Below, one piece after another: positions 14,585 through 23,608 of a DNA stretch of 64,000 nt. The stretch's first letter is position 1. Each line of letters starts with the position of its first letter. Location: contig DAIOGN010000002.1 of assembly GCA_036745245.1 (NCBI GenBank), positions 10,834-74,833 on the forward strand, given 5' to 3'. Origin of the DNA: DAIOGN01 sp036745245. Its GTDB lineage: Bacteria; Zixibacteria; MSB-5A5; JAUVRN01. A program made the translations under genes and the position numbers. The notes below the pieces were generated by a model. That model made no database searches, was not told where the DNA came from, and saw only the letters and a program-made list of their open reading frames with translations.

Positions 14585-17086
14585 TTACTCCGACGGCTCA
14601 ACGTCGGGATAGAAGTCGGGCACCACCACCAGCAGCTTCCCCGGATCGATGAGTATCTCCCTGAGCCTGTCGCCGCAGGCGAGCTGTTCGAGCGGCAGCG
14701 ACTGAAGCACGCGCTCGCCCTGCTGAAGCACGCGCGGCGGATCGAAGGGGTCGGTTACGGCCAGCGCCAGATCGTTGTTCTCGTCGGAGATCACGGGCAC
14801 ACCGCGCACGTCTTCGCGTAGCGCTTCGTCCGGACGCATGATGCGCGCCAGCAGTTGAAGGGGCTCCGTGAGACCCAGAGCGGCCAGATCGGCCCGTGGC
14901 CCTTCCAGTGCAGCGAAGCGCGACTCGAGAAGGGCCGCGTCGAACGGCTGTCGGCTGCCCATGAGAATGAGCTGGTGGCCAAATCCCACGAATAAAAGCG
15001 AATGCGGAAACACCTCCACGAACGTGGCCACCATGCGTCGGGCGGCGTTGCCCGACAGGGTGTTCATGGGCAGCCACTGCGTCATGGTCCCTTCGGGGGA
15101 GAGACGCTCCAGAATGGCGCGGTAGTACTCCACCGAGTACAGGCGGTACACGCCCGCCGCGCGCGGCGGGGGCGGCTCGCTGGTGACCAGGTCGTAGGTG
15201 TGCTCGTAGCGTTCCAGAAACCGGCGGCCGTCGTCGTGGATGAGCCGGACGCGCGGATCGCGGTGCGACAGGAGATTGGTCTCCGCAAACTCGTCGGCTG
15301 TTTCGAACACCTTGTCGTTCAGGTCGACAATGTCGATTGAGCGGATCGACTCGTGGGAGGCGATAGCGCGTGCCGTATTCCCCACGCCAAAGCAGATGAG
15401 CAGCGCGTCTTTGGGATCGTGCTGTGCCAGAAGAGGCATGTGCGCCATGAGGCGCATATACTGCTGCGAGTGGGGCGAGGTGCCCGACATGGGGTAGCTG
15501 TCGAAGAAGAGCACCTTGCGTTCCGGCGGTCGCACGATGTAGGTGGTGTTCACGCCGTCGCTCTTCATGGCGTACACCGGGTGCTGCGCCGCCAGGTGGG
15601 TGGGTGAGAAAAAGCTCCGGTCGAAGCTGCCTGGAATGAAGATCGCGCAGGCCACCGCGGCCGCCACGGCCGAGCCGAGCGCCAGCCTCGACAGCGGGCG
15701 GTAGGGCCGCAGGGTGAGCGCGAGCGCGGCGCAAATCGCGGTCACGGCCACCACGAGTTTCACTGCATAGAACAGGCTCACCCGCGGCGCCGCCCACGAG
15801 AAGATCACCGCTCCCGCACAGAAGGCCAGCGTGTTGAGTCCGTACGCCCCACCCAGGTGCCGCTTTTGCGCCTGGGAGGCATTGCACACGGCGGGCAAAG
15901 GCAATGAGGCCAGATAGTATGCGGGAAACACGATCACGCCTGTAAAAAGCAGGAGATGCTCGAGGCTTGCCCCCAGCGGCTGAATGGACGGGTTGGCTAC
16001 GTCGGGGTGCAAATGCGCCTGAGAGGTCACCCAGTCTACGAATCGCCTGTCGAACCACCGCCGGATGTCGGTGAGCCAGATCCATGTGGCGGCGTGAACC
16101 AGGCACGATCCGGCCAGTGCAGAGCGCACGAGCCAGGGCCTGGGGGGTCCCAGTGCACGCACAGTCCAGCTGGCGGCGAAGATTGCGGCGATGGCCCAGA
16201 AGGAGGTGAACGACATGGCCGCATCCGTAATGGCCCCCGCGAAACGCACGGCGCGGAACATGTCCATCTCCAGGGCACCCGTCACGAATCCCGACAGGGT
16301 GGCGACCGCCAGAAGCACGGCCGGCTCGAACAACGGCTTGCCGGGCTTCTTCCTGCGATCCTTTGAGCTGGCCTGCGCCTCTGGCTCGGTCTCGTCCGTC
16401 GAACGACCCACGTCCCCGAATCTTCCAAGCGACATGAACGCCAGGCCGAGCAGGACATTCGCCGCCACCAGCACCATGAATGTGGTGGAATGACCGAGAA
16501 ACCTGAGCAGGATGAATTCAGCCGCCAGAACGCCGAGGCAGGCGCCCAGTGTGTTCCAGCCGTACAATTCCGATGGCAGCATCTCTCGTTCTCGGAACGC
16601 GCGGCAGAGAATCGGAAACGTGGTGCCCATGAGGAAGGTGGGCAGAAGCATGAGTGCCGCACCCAGTCCCGTGGCCAGCTGGAGAGTGAAGTGCGGCTCG
16701 AAGATGCCGCGCTCGTCGACCACGTATGGAAACGTGCTGGAGGCACCCGCTCCCGACAGGTCCAGAATCCACGTGAGCAGTGCGGTGGCCGCAATGGCCA
16801 GTTCGATCCAGCCTACCAGGCGCAGGGGTCGGCTCAAGAGTGGGATGTTTCCGGCCCAGTGCAGAATCCTGCGGCTTGCGAGAGCGCCTGCTCCCAGTCC
16901 GCCGATGAAGGCGATGATGACGATGAGAAACGTGAAGGTGGTGGAACCAAAGCGGTCCGCATAGATCCGGAACCACATCACCTGGTAGCCCAGGCTGATC
17001 ACGCCGGACAGAAACGTGAGGAGATACAGCCACACGGGCAGGCGTCCGCCCGCGGAACCCGATTCGGCGGAAAGACGCTCTGTCAA
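14585..17086 (-). CDS. Membrane-bound spermidine-synthase-like protein
   Basis: An 833-residue protein. The N-terminal two thirds has about 12-14 hydrophobic segments in an MFS-like pattern (YLLTFLSGVISLGYQVMWFR opens it). The C-terminal third is an SAM-dependent Rossmann domain of the spermidine synthase family (SGTSPHSQQYMRLMAHMPLL, LICFGVGNTARA, IDIVDLNDKVFE). Where true spermidine synthases have an acidic loop (YD.I..D..DP), this reads YDLVTSEPPPPRAAGVYRLY, so the catalytic Asp is not evident and polyamine synthesis is doubtful. Start is TTG 17086; it lies 16 bp after the TPR gene, probably in one transcript. Confidence 0.75.
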   Translation of the reverse strand: MTERLSAESGSAGGRLPVWLYLLTFLSGVISLGYQVMWFRIYADRFGSTTFTFLIVIIAFIGGLGAGALASRRILHWAGNIPLLSRPLRLVGWIELAIAATALLTWILDLSGAGASSTFPYVVDERGIFEPHFTLQLATGLGAALMLLPTFLMGTTFPILCRAFREREMLPSELYGWNTLGACLGVLAAEFILLRFLGHSTTFMVLVAANVLLGLAFMSLGRFGDVGRSTDETEPEAQASSKDRRKKPGKPLFEPAVLLAVATLSGFVTGALEMDMFRAVRFAGAITDAAMSFTSFWAIAAIFAASWTVRALGPPRPWLVRSALAGSCLVHAATWIWLTDIRRWFDRRFVDWVTSQAHLHPDVANPSIQPLGASLEHLLLFTGVIVFPAYYLASLPLPAVCNASQAQKRHLGGAYGLNTLAFCAGAVIFSWAAPRVSLFYAVKLVVAVTAICAALALTLRPYRPLSRLALGSAVAAAVACAIFIPGSFDRSFFSPTHLAAQHPVYAMKSDGVNTTYIVRPPERKVLFFDSYPMSGTSPHSQQYMRLMAHMPLLAQHDPKDALLICFGVGNTARAIASHESIRSIDIVDLNDKVFETADEFAETNLLSHRDPRVRLIHDDGRRFLERYEHTYDLVTSEPPPPRAAGVYRLYSVEYYRAILERLSPEGTMTQWLPMNTLSGNAARRMVATFVEVFPHSLLFVGFGHQLILMGSRQPFDAALLESRFAALEGPRADLAALGLTEPLQLLARIMRPDEALREDVRGVPVISDENNDLALAVTDPFDPPRVLQQGERVLQSLPLEQLACGDRLREILIDPGKLLVVVPDFYPDVEPSE

Positions 17087-17102
17087 AACCCGCGCCGTAA
17101 AG

Positions 17103-18749
17103 CTAGAAGCGCGATCCCGTCAGCTGGATGTCGGACCAGGCCCAGGCCTTCTGGAAGCGCTCCTCCACGTCGGCGGCCTCCGACATTTTGTCCTGCGCCT
17201 TGAGGCTTTGCAGAAGGCCATAGAGCGACCAGCCATTCTCGGGATAGATGCGCAGGTCACGCAGGTACACCTCTTCGGCGGCGGCGGCTTCGCCGGCTTC
17301 GAGAAGCACCGCGCCCAGTACCTGCCGCACCGGGAAGAACCAGTCGGACGGTTCCTGGTACATGAGATCGTCTTCCTGACCCACCGCATCTTCGAGACTC
17401 TTTACGGCCGCGTCATAGTTCTTCTCTCCCGCCTGAATCTCGCCCTGAAGCACCAGCTGTCCGATCTTCAGCACGCTGCGAGTGCTGTTTCGGCCCCAGA
17501 TCAATTTAGGCTCGAGCGTGGTGTCGGCGGCATACTTCGCGAGCAGTTCAAGTTCGGCCCGCGCGAGATCGAGCTTTCCGGTTCGAGCGTACGCCATGCC
17601 GCGCGCATAGCGCCAGACGCCCATGGGATAGTGCAGATCGCTGTCGGGGGCGGGCTCGGTGAGAATGTCGGCCCACTTCCCGAAGCGCACCATGGAGAAC
17701 AGCGGGATGGTGGAATAGTGCTGCACGGCCTCCATGCCGCAGACACGGAGGTAATCCTTGAGTGCTCGCCCCTGCGTGGATCGCGCCGCGGCCATGGCCT
17801 TGGCGCTGGCGCCCTCAAAGACCGCACTGGCCCAGAGAAAGTGATGATTGTGCGGCACGTAGCCGATGTCGTACACGCCCTGCATGCGACACTCTTCCAG
17901 ATACTGATCGTCCACTCGGACGGCGGCTTCGTTGGCCAGCGAGCCCTCGTGATAGCGGCCGGTGCGGATGTAGATGTGCGACGGCATGTGCACCAGGTGG
18001 CCCGACCCGGGCACCAGACCCGCCAGCCGATCGGCGCACACCGCGGCGCGGGCGGGCAGATCCGATGCCTCCACCGCGTGAATGTAAAGGTGATTGGCGC
18101 CGGGGTGATTGGGGTTCTTCGCAAGCTCCGACTCGAGCAGATCCACGATGGGGGGCGTCCAGGGGCGTGCCTTGCCGTCCGAGTACCAGAAGTCCCATGG
18201 ATGCAGGTCCATCAACGCTTCCGCATACAGCACACCGGCGTCCGGGTCGTTGGGAAATTCTTTGTACACCTGCCCCATCGCAGCGGCGAAGCTGGAGTCC
18301 AGCCGGCTACGATCCTTCCCCGGCACGGCCTCATACCTCTGCGCCAATGCACGAATGTATGCCTGTTCCACGGGTGAGGCGTTGACGGCCAGGCGTTGCG
18401 CCACCTGAAGATCGGCCCAGGCTTTTACAGCTGAAGCAGAGTCCATGGGCACATTGATGTTGGGCCCCAGCACGAACGACCGTGCCCACCAGCCCATGGC
18501 GCAGGTCGAATCGAGACGTGTCACTTCCTCGAAGGCCCGGTACGCCTCCGCGTGATTGAATCCGTACGCAAGGGCCAGCCCCTGATTGAAGAACATCTGG
18601 GCCCACGGTTCCGTCGTGGTGACGGGGTGATGGTGCTTGCCCATCCCGGTGAGCAGCGGTGCCTGGGGCGTGTAGGCATCCCCGGCATGTACGGCAACCG
18701 CGAGCGTGAGTACGAATCCAAGGGCCAGATTACGGGATGTAGAGCGCAT
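17103..18749 (-). CDS. Secreted tetratricopeptide-repeat protein
   Basis: A 548-residue protein with a signal peptide (ALGFVLTLAVAVHA-GD) and a good GGAGGAG site before ATG 18749. Helical TPR pairs run through the protein (FFNQGLALAYGFNHAEAYRA, YPMGVWRYARGMAYARTGKL, NYDAAVKSLEDAVG, NGWSLYGLLQSLKAQDKM). A central conserved stretch, NPNHPGANHLYIHAVEAS followed by GSGHLVHMPSHIYIRTGRYH, is characteristic of a family widespread in Acidobacteria and related soil lineages with no known function. Periplasmic scaffold or metal-related roles (many His) are possible. It precedes the spermidine-synthase-like gene by 16 bp. Confidence 0.75.
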   Translation of the reverse strand: MRSTSRNLALGFVLTLAVAVHAGDAYTPQAPLLTGMGKHHHPVTTTEPWAQMFFNQGLALAYGFNHAEAYRAFEEVTRLDSTCAMGWWARSFVLGPNINVPMDSASAVKAWADLQVAQRLAVNASPVEQAYIRALAQRYEAVPGKDRSRLDSSFAAAMGQVYKEFPNDPDAGVLYAEALMDLHPWDFWYSDGKARPWTPPIVDLLESELAKNPNHPGANHLYIHAVEASDLPARAAVCADRLAGLVPGSGHLVHMPSHIYIRTGRYHEGSLANEAAVRVDDQYLEECRMQGVYDIGYVPHNHHFLWASAVFEGASAKAMAAARSTQGRALKDYLRVCGMEAVQHYSTIPLFSMVRFGKWADILTEPAPDSDLHYPMGVWRYARGMAYARTGKLDLARAELELLAKYAADTTLEPKLIWGRNSTRSVLKIGQLVLQGEIQAGEKNYDAAVKSLEDAVGQEDDLMYQEPSDWFFPVRQVLGAVLLEAGEAAAAEEVYLRDLRIYPENGWSLYGLLQSLKAQDKMSEAADVEERFQKAWAWSDIQLTGSRF

Positions 18750-18826
18750 GGTGTCTCCTCCGAAGGCGGTAATTTATCAGACGCCCCGCGAGCGTCAACT
18801 GGTTCGATGAGGCCAGGAGGCCCGGT

Positions 18827-19609
18827 TCATTTCACCAGTCGGCGCTTGAACAGCCACACCGCCAGGGCGAAGAACACCAGGAAGTACCCGAGGATCCAGG
18901 CCCCGTCGAACGCCACGGTGGACCACTCGATGTTTCCTGTGGCAAACATTCGCGCCGGGCGCACCATGTGGTAGAACGGAGACAGTTCGGCCAGCCGCTG
19001 CGCCCACGTCGGCAAGTGAGACAACGGGAAAAACGTGTCGGAGAACATGAGGAGCGGCGAGAGCACCATGGAAAACCAGAAGTCGATGGGGCTGAAGTTG
19101 GGCATGAACGACGTGAACACCAGGGTCATGGCGGCAATCATGAGGCCGCCAAAGAACACCACGGCGAGGATGAGCGGCGCCCAGGGGGACGGTAACAATC
19201 CGAAGGCGGCGACGGTGACTCCCACGGCCGTGGCGTGCACCGTGCCCTTCGCAGCTCCGTACAGCGCTTCCCCGGCAATGACGTCCTCCACCGACACGGG
19301 AGTCGCGATCATGGCCTCAAACGTCCTCTGCACAATCAGTCGTGCCAGTGTCCCCACCAGGCACTCCACGCCGGGCGCGATCAGGCCCACCATGGCCACC
19401 AGGGACGGCGCAATGAACTGCGCGTACGACATCCCCTCCACCTGCGACACCATGGCACCTACACCAAAGCCCATGGCGAACAGGTAGGTAAGCGGTTCGA
19501 AAAAGGGTGGAATCACCGAGCTCCACACGTTGCGCATGAACACATCGCGATGGCGCAGGAGCACGGCCCAGATGCAGCGCGGGGAAAAATCGAAACTCAC
19601 GATTCTCAT
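18827..19609 (-). CDS. ABC-2 type transporter permease
   Basis: A 260-residue integral membrane protein with six predicted helices and the ABC-2 permease layout: N-terminal amphipathic segment, FFEPLTYLFAMGFGVGAMV, VMGLIAPGVECLV-like third helix region, and the cytoplasmic EAMIATPVSVEDVIAGEALY loop shared with NodJ/DrrB-like permeases. The closing helix leads to a basic LFKRRLVK tail. Its ATG (19609) overlaps the ATPase stop in ATGA. Exports an unknown lipid, glycan or drug-like substrate together with the preceding ATPase. Confidence 0.85.
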   Translation of the reverse strand: MRIVSFDFSPRCIWAVLLRHRDVFMRNVWSSVIPPFFEPLTYLFAMGFGVGAMVSQVEGMSYAQFIAPSLVAMVGLIAPGVECLVGTLARLIVQRTFEAMIATPVSVEDVIAGEALYGAAKGTVHATAVGVTVAAFGLLPSPWAPLILAVVFFGGLMIAAMTLVFTSFMPNFSPIDFWFSMVLSPLLMFSDTFFPLSHLPTWAQRLAELSPFYHMVRPARMFATGNIEWSTVAFDGAWILGYFLVFFALAVWLFKRRLVK

Positions 19610-20508
19610 TCTTCGCCCAGCTCCCGCCCCGTGAGTTTCAAAAACACGTCTTCGAGATTCGCGGGCCGCCGGGTGATCTGCCGGAAGCCCGCAGCGACCA
19701 GCGGTTCGAGGTCCACCTGACTGCTCTCTACGAACCAGGCCGCGCTGTCGAAGTGTCGCTCGCCCGCGCCCAGGTACGAGCCGGCGATCAGCGCGGCCTC
19801 GGGCGATTCCGTGTGAACTTCCACCACCTCGCGACCCGGGAGACCGGACACCAGGTCTCCCGGCGTACCGGTCACGAGAATTCGGCCGCGGTCCATGACC
19901 GCGAGCCGATCGCACAACTGCGCGGCTTCTTCCATGTAGTGAGTCGTGAGCACGATCGTGAGGCCTCGGCGCTTGAGAGCTCGCACCTTCTGCCACACCA
20001 TCTGCCGCGCCTGCGGATCGAGGCCGGTGGTGGGTTCGTCGAGGATGAGCACCTCCGGCTCGTGCAGAAGCCCGCGAGCCATGACCAGCCGTCTCTGCAT
20101 GCCGCCCGACAGGTCGTAGATCACCACGTCGCGTTTTTCCGAAAGCTGCCAGAGCTCAAGAAGTTCTTCAGAACGGCGCAACGTCTCACTCCGGCGGATG
20201 CCGTGATAGCGCCCGTAGCAGGTGAGGTTCTGGAGGACGGAGAGGTCGGGATCGAGATTGTTGTCCTGCGGCACCACGCCCAGCTTCGACTTGGCTGTCC
20301 TCGGATCGGCCGCCACGTCCACGCCTGCCACCAGCAGGCGGCCATGGTCCGGCCGCACCAGGGCGTAGATCATCTTCATGGTGGTGGACTTGCCTGCGCC
20401 GTTGGGACCGAGAAACCCGAACACTTCGCCTCGCGCGATCTCGAAGTCGATCCCGCGCACGGCGGCCACGGCGCCAAAGGACTTCGTCAGTCCGGAAGCG
20501 GAGATCAC
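19606..20508 (-). CDS. ABC transporter ATP-binding protein (DrrA/NodI-like)
   Basis: A 300-residue ATPase that starts with GTG at 20508, overlapping the upstream stop (GTGA). Walker A is GPNGAGKST, Q-loop VVPQDN, signature YDLSGGMQRR, Walker B LILDEPTTGLDP and the switch His lies in LTTHYMEEA. A C-terminal regulatory domain of about 80 residues (GREVVEVHTESPEAALIAGS) follows as in DrrA/NodI-type ATPases. Paired with the permease downstream. Confidence 0.9.
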   Translation of the reverse strand: MISASGLTKSFGAVAAVRGIDFEIARGEVFGFLGPNGAGKSTTMKMIYALVRPDHGRLLVAGVDVAADPRTAKSKLGVVPQDNNLDPDLSVLQNLTCYGRYHGIRRSETLRRSEELLELWQLSEKRDVVIYDLSGGMQRRLVMARGLLHEPEVLILDEPTTGLDPQARQMVWQKVRALKRRGLTIVLTTHYMEEAAQLCDRLAVMDRGRILVTGTPGDLVSGLPGREVVEVHTESPEAALIAGSYLGAGERHFDSAAWFVESSQVDLEPLVAAGFRQITRRPANLEDVFLKLTGRELGEE

Positions 20509-21545
20509 GAGGTGCCGAACAGGTCGAGCGTCTCGGCGGTGTGCTGTACACCCTCCGAGGCGCTCACGTCCTGCCACTGCTTCGGCAGTGGCAAGGCGTC
20601 CATCCCCTCCCGGCAGAGCAGATCCGCGAGTTCAGCGGCAAAACCGTGCATCGTGTACACGCGTGCGGCGCCGGTGGCCTTCGCGAACTCCACGAGCGAT
20701 GCGCAGTCGGCATGATCGGAGAGCGGAATCATCTGGTCGGCAGCGTAGTGCCCACCCGGCCCCCCAAGGGCCCAGCCGGAGCAGAAACACACACGTGGGC
20801 GCACGATGCGTTCGCGCCACTCGCTGCGTTGAAAGTCGGGAGTCATCACCACCAGTGCGCCCGGCGGAGCGCCGGCCAGCGGCACCTGCACCTCCGGCAG
20901 AACGACCCCGGCCTGTTGATAGAGCGCGCAGTACTCCGCGACTTTTGGGTGCACCCACACCGTTTCGTGGTACGCCGCGAGGTGCGCCACCAGTTCCTGT
21001 GCTTTGCCCAGCGAATACCCCGTGAGCACCGGCGTGTATGAAGAGGCGCGCGCCGCGTCCACGAAGCCCGTAATGAGCCTGTGAATTCGCTCCCGGTCGG
21101 GGAATCTGTACTCACGCCGGCCGAACGTGGATTCGATGACGAGCACGTCGCACGCTACGGGTGTGGCGACCTCTGACAGCGTGCTGGAGGTGGTGCGCAG
21201 GTCGCCTGTGAACAGAAGTCGTCGCCCCGCAAACTCCACCAGGGCCATGGCCGATCCCAGAATGTGGCCCGCGGGCAAGAGCGTGACCCGGGCGCCATCC
21301 AGCGTGAAGCTCTGTCCGTACGGAACGGCCCGTGTGGTGAGACGTTTCCAGCGCGCCCCGAGGAGCAGGGCCGTCTCGGGAGTGCAGATGATGTGTTCGT
21401 GACGCGCGGCGTGGTCGGTGTGCGCGTGGGTGACGAGCCCCACGGGCTGACGCCGGCCTGCGTCGATCTTCACCGGCCAGCCTTCGATCTCGAACCCGTC
21501 GGGTCGTGTGTGGCGAACTCTCACGGTGCAGTCAGCAGGCGGCAC
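20505..21545 (-). CDS. Metallo-beta-lactamase fold exonuclease-like protein (mRNA-3'-processing/CPSF type)
   Basis: About 346 residues. The metal site is THAHTDHAA, with later AGHILGSAMALVEF, LFTGDLRTT and a C-terminal beta-CASP-like part ending in IPLSDHADCASLVEFAKATG and VYTMHGFA. This matches the ligase-associated DNA exonuclease/CPSF73-like branch of the fold. No ligase gene is visible here, so the substrate (DNA or RNA) is open. The start is uncertain: GTG 21545 is used, GTG 21524 is a shorter choice, and the conserved part begins near GFEIEGWPVKIDAG. The stop overlaps the ABC ATPase start, giving a tight block with the HEAT-cyclophilin gene 20 bp upstream. Confidence 0.75.
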   Translation of the reverse strand: MPPADCTVRVRHTRPDGFEIEGWPVKIDAGRRQPVGLVTHAHTDHAARHEHIICTPETALLLGARWKRLTTRAVPYGQSFTLDGARVTLLPAGHILGSAMALVEFAGRRLLFTGDLRTTSSTLSEVATPVACDVLVIESTFGRREYRFPDRERIHRLITGFVDAARASSYTPVLTGYSLGKAQELVAHLAAYHETVWVHPKVAEYCALYQQAGVVLPEVQVPLAGAPPGALVVMTPDFQRSEWRERIVRPRVCFCSGWALGGPGGHYAADQMIPLSDHADCASLVEFAKATGAARVYTMHGFAAELADLLCREGMDALPLPKQWQDVSASEGVQHTAETLDLFGTS

Positions 21546-21564
21546 CCAGGCGGGGCCGCGTGCT

Positions 21565-23544
21565 TCACCTGGCTTCCGAAATCGTGATGCTCTTGACTTT
21601 GTCGCCCAGTCGGATGGCATCCACCACGTCCTGGCCGGAGGTGACGTAGCCGAACAGGGTGTACCGATCGTCGAGATGAGGTTGCGGCGAATGCGTGATG
21701 AAGAACTGGCTCCCCTCCGTGTCCTTTCCGGAGGAGGCCATGCCCACCGCACCCGTTGAATACTCCAGATCGTTGAACTGGGACCGCATGGTGTAGCCGG
21801 GCCCGCCCCAGCCGGTGCCTTCCGGATCGCCGGTCTGAATTACGAAGTTGGGAACCACCCGGTGAAACACCACGCCGTCGTAGTATCCCCGGCGCGCCAG
21901 CGTGACGAAATTGAATACGGTGTGCGGCGCCTTGTCGTAGCGAAGCTCGATCTGAATCGACCCCTTGTCCGTTTCAATGGTGGCGGTGGGGTTGGCCTCG
22001 AAGGCGCGGAAGATCTCGTCGAAGGTGTCGGGCGTGATCTTTGACACGTACTCGCCCAATCGGGCCGACGAATCCACGTCCATCTTTGCGAGCGCGTCGA
22101 TGGCGGCCTTGCGCACCAGCCGGTCCCCATCCTGCGTGACCTCGGCCAGCCAGCCCTTGAGCGGATCGCGAAGAGCTTGCGACGAATCAATCCAGGCCGC
22201 GGCCGTCTCCACGGCGGAGAGTCTGTAATCGGACACCGAATCAGCCGCATGGCGGTCCCAGAAACGCTTCAGGCGCGTAAGATTCTCCTCTGTGGGACTG
22301 GACTTCAGCACATCCACGGCCGAGATGGCCAGCACCCGGTTGCTCGAAGCCAGCGCACTGTCGATGAAGTGCTCCACGTTGGCGAATCCGAACCGCGCCA
22401 GCTCCGAAATGGCAAAGCCTTTTCGCGTGGCGTCCGTCGTGTCGAGCATCATGTGTACCAGCACGCCGCGGCCCATTTCGCTCTGCACCTCGCCCAGTGC
22501 ATGAATGGCCGCCTGCGCCACGGGGAGCCGCGGATCACCGATCAGCGCCATGGTATAGTCGTGCGCCGAATCCTTGAAGCCCGCCGTAATGCCCGAGATG
22601 GCGCCCACGAAGATGGACGTGGACCTCCGTCGCACCAGCCCCTTCAGCATCGGGAAATCCTTCAGCCGGCCCTGCTTGCCCACGGCCTCTGCCATGGTTT
22701 GCGCCACGAGTTCGTGTTGCTCGAGGTCGAGGGCCGACACGAGCTGATCCACTTCGGGATCCGCGGCGTCGATCGCTCCCAGCGCGTAGGCGGCGTGGTT
22801 GCGCACGCGCCAGTCGGCATCCTTCAACAGCGGCACGAGCAGTTTCGCCGATTCCGCATCGCCGATCTCCGCCAGGCCGCGGGCTGCAAACATGCGCACA
22901 CGCGCATCGGTGTCGCCCAGAGCCCCGTCGAGAGCAAGCTTTCCGCGAGGATCCCGGATGCGCCAGAACGCCCAGGCCGCGCGCCAGCGAACTTCCGGTT
23001 CGAGATCGCGCAGGAGCCCCGCCAGGTCGCGCACTTCCGATGACTTCCCCATGCGTCCAAGCGCCACGGCGGCGGCGCCGCGCGTGGTGGGATTGCCGTC
23101 GAGCAGCCCGAAGATCTGCAGAAACTGATCCGTAGCGTCTCCGCCCAGCCAACCCATGCCGTCCATCACGTTGCGACGCGTCAGCGTGCTTGTGTCGGTG
23201 TAGAGCGAAGAGAGTCCCTGCTCTGGCACTTCCGTTTTGTACTGTGCGGCCAGCTGACCGAGGGCCCAGGCCACCGCGGGTCGAAGCGGCAGGGTGTCGA
23301 GCGTCTCGGCCTGATTGAGCGCGTGGATCGTGGACGGATCCAGGATGCGGCCCAGAGCCCACACGGCGGCTTCGCGCACACGCATGTCTTCATGACTGAG
23401 GAGCGCCACCAGCTCGGCATTGGGGCCTTTGGAACCGCGGTCTTCCCACTGGGCGACCTCCACCAGCCGAGACTTGATTTTGGAATCTTCCTTTGAGCAG
23501 GAAACGACCAACAGGGCAAGGACAACGAGTCGAAGTACTTTCAT
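21565..23544 (-). CDS. Lipoprotein with HEAT repeats fused to a cyclophilin-type peptidyl-prolyl isomerase
   Basis: A 659-residue protein. The first 16 residues end in a lipobox (VLALLVVSC), so it should be a periplasmic lipoprotein. Residues about 30-480 are HEAT/PBS-type repeats (VREAAVWALGRILDP, VRWRAAWAFWRI, VRNHAAYALGAID, VRMFAARGLAEIGD). Residues about 500-655 form a cyclophilin domain (FNFVTLARRGYYDGVVFHRV, FVIQTGDPEGTGWGG, GMASSGKDTEGSQFFI, HLDDRYTLFGYV). The active-site Arg in FHRV and the QFFI strand are kept. A scaffold-plus-isomerase chaperone for envelope proteins is likely. Start ATG 23544 follows AAGAGG. Confidence 0.85.
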   Translation of the reverse strand: MKVLRLVVLALLVVSCSKEDSKIKSRLVEVAQWEDRGSKGPNAELVALLSHEDMRVREAAVWALGRILDPSTIHALNQAETLDTLPLRPAVAWALGQLAAQYKTEVPEQGLSSLYTDTSTLTRRNVMDGMGWLGGDATDQFLQIFGLLDGNPTTRGAAAVALGRMGKSSEVRDLAGLLRDLEPEVRWRAAWAFWRIRDPRGKLALDGALGDTDARVRMFAARGLAEIGDAESAKLLVPLLKDADWRVRNHAAYALGAIDAADPEVDQLVSALDLEQHELVAQTMAEAVGKQGRLKDFPMLKGLVRRRSTSIFVGAISGITAGFKDSAHDYTMALIGDPRLPVAQAAIHALGEVQSEMGRGVLVHMMLDTTDATRKGFAISELARFGFANVEHFIDSALASSNRVLAISAVDVLKSSPTEENLTRLKRFWDRHAADSVSDYRLSAVETAAAWIDSSQALRDPLKGWLAEVTQDGDRLVRKAAIDALAKMDVDSSARLGEYVSKITPDTFDEIFRAFEANPTATIETDKGSIQIELRYDKAPHTVFNFVTLARRGYYDGVVFHRVVPNFVIQTGDPEGTGWGGPGYTMRSQFNDLEYSTGAVGMASSGKDTEGSQFFITHSPQPHLDDRYTLFGYVTSGQDVVDAIRLGDKVKSITISEAR

Positions 23545-23608
23545 GCCAACCTCTTGAAGGGTAATCGGATCAAAAAGTGAGCCTCGCGGCCGCAAGGCAA
23601 GGGGAGCT

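Noticed and set aside
14598..16106. A 502-codon open frame on the minus strand inside the spermidine-synthase-like gene
   Set aside because: Arg/Pro/Gly-rich shadow frame of the real gene; no recognisable domain.
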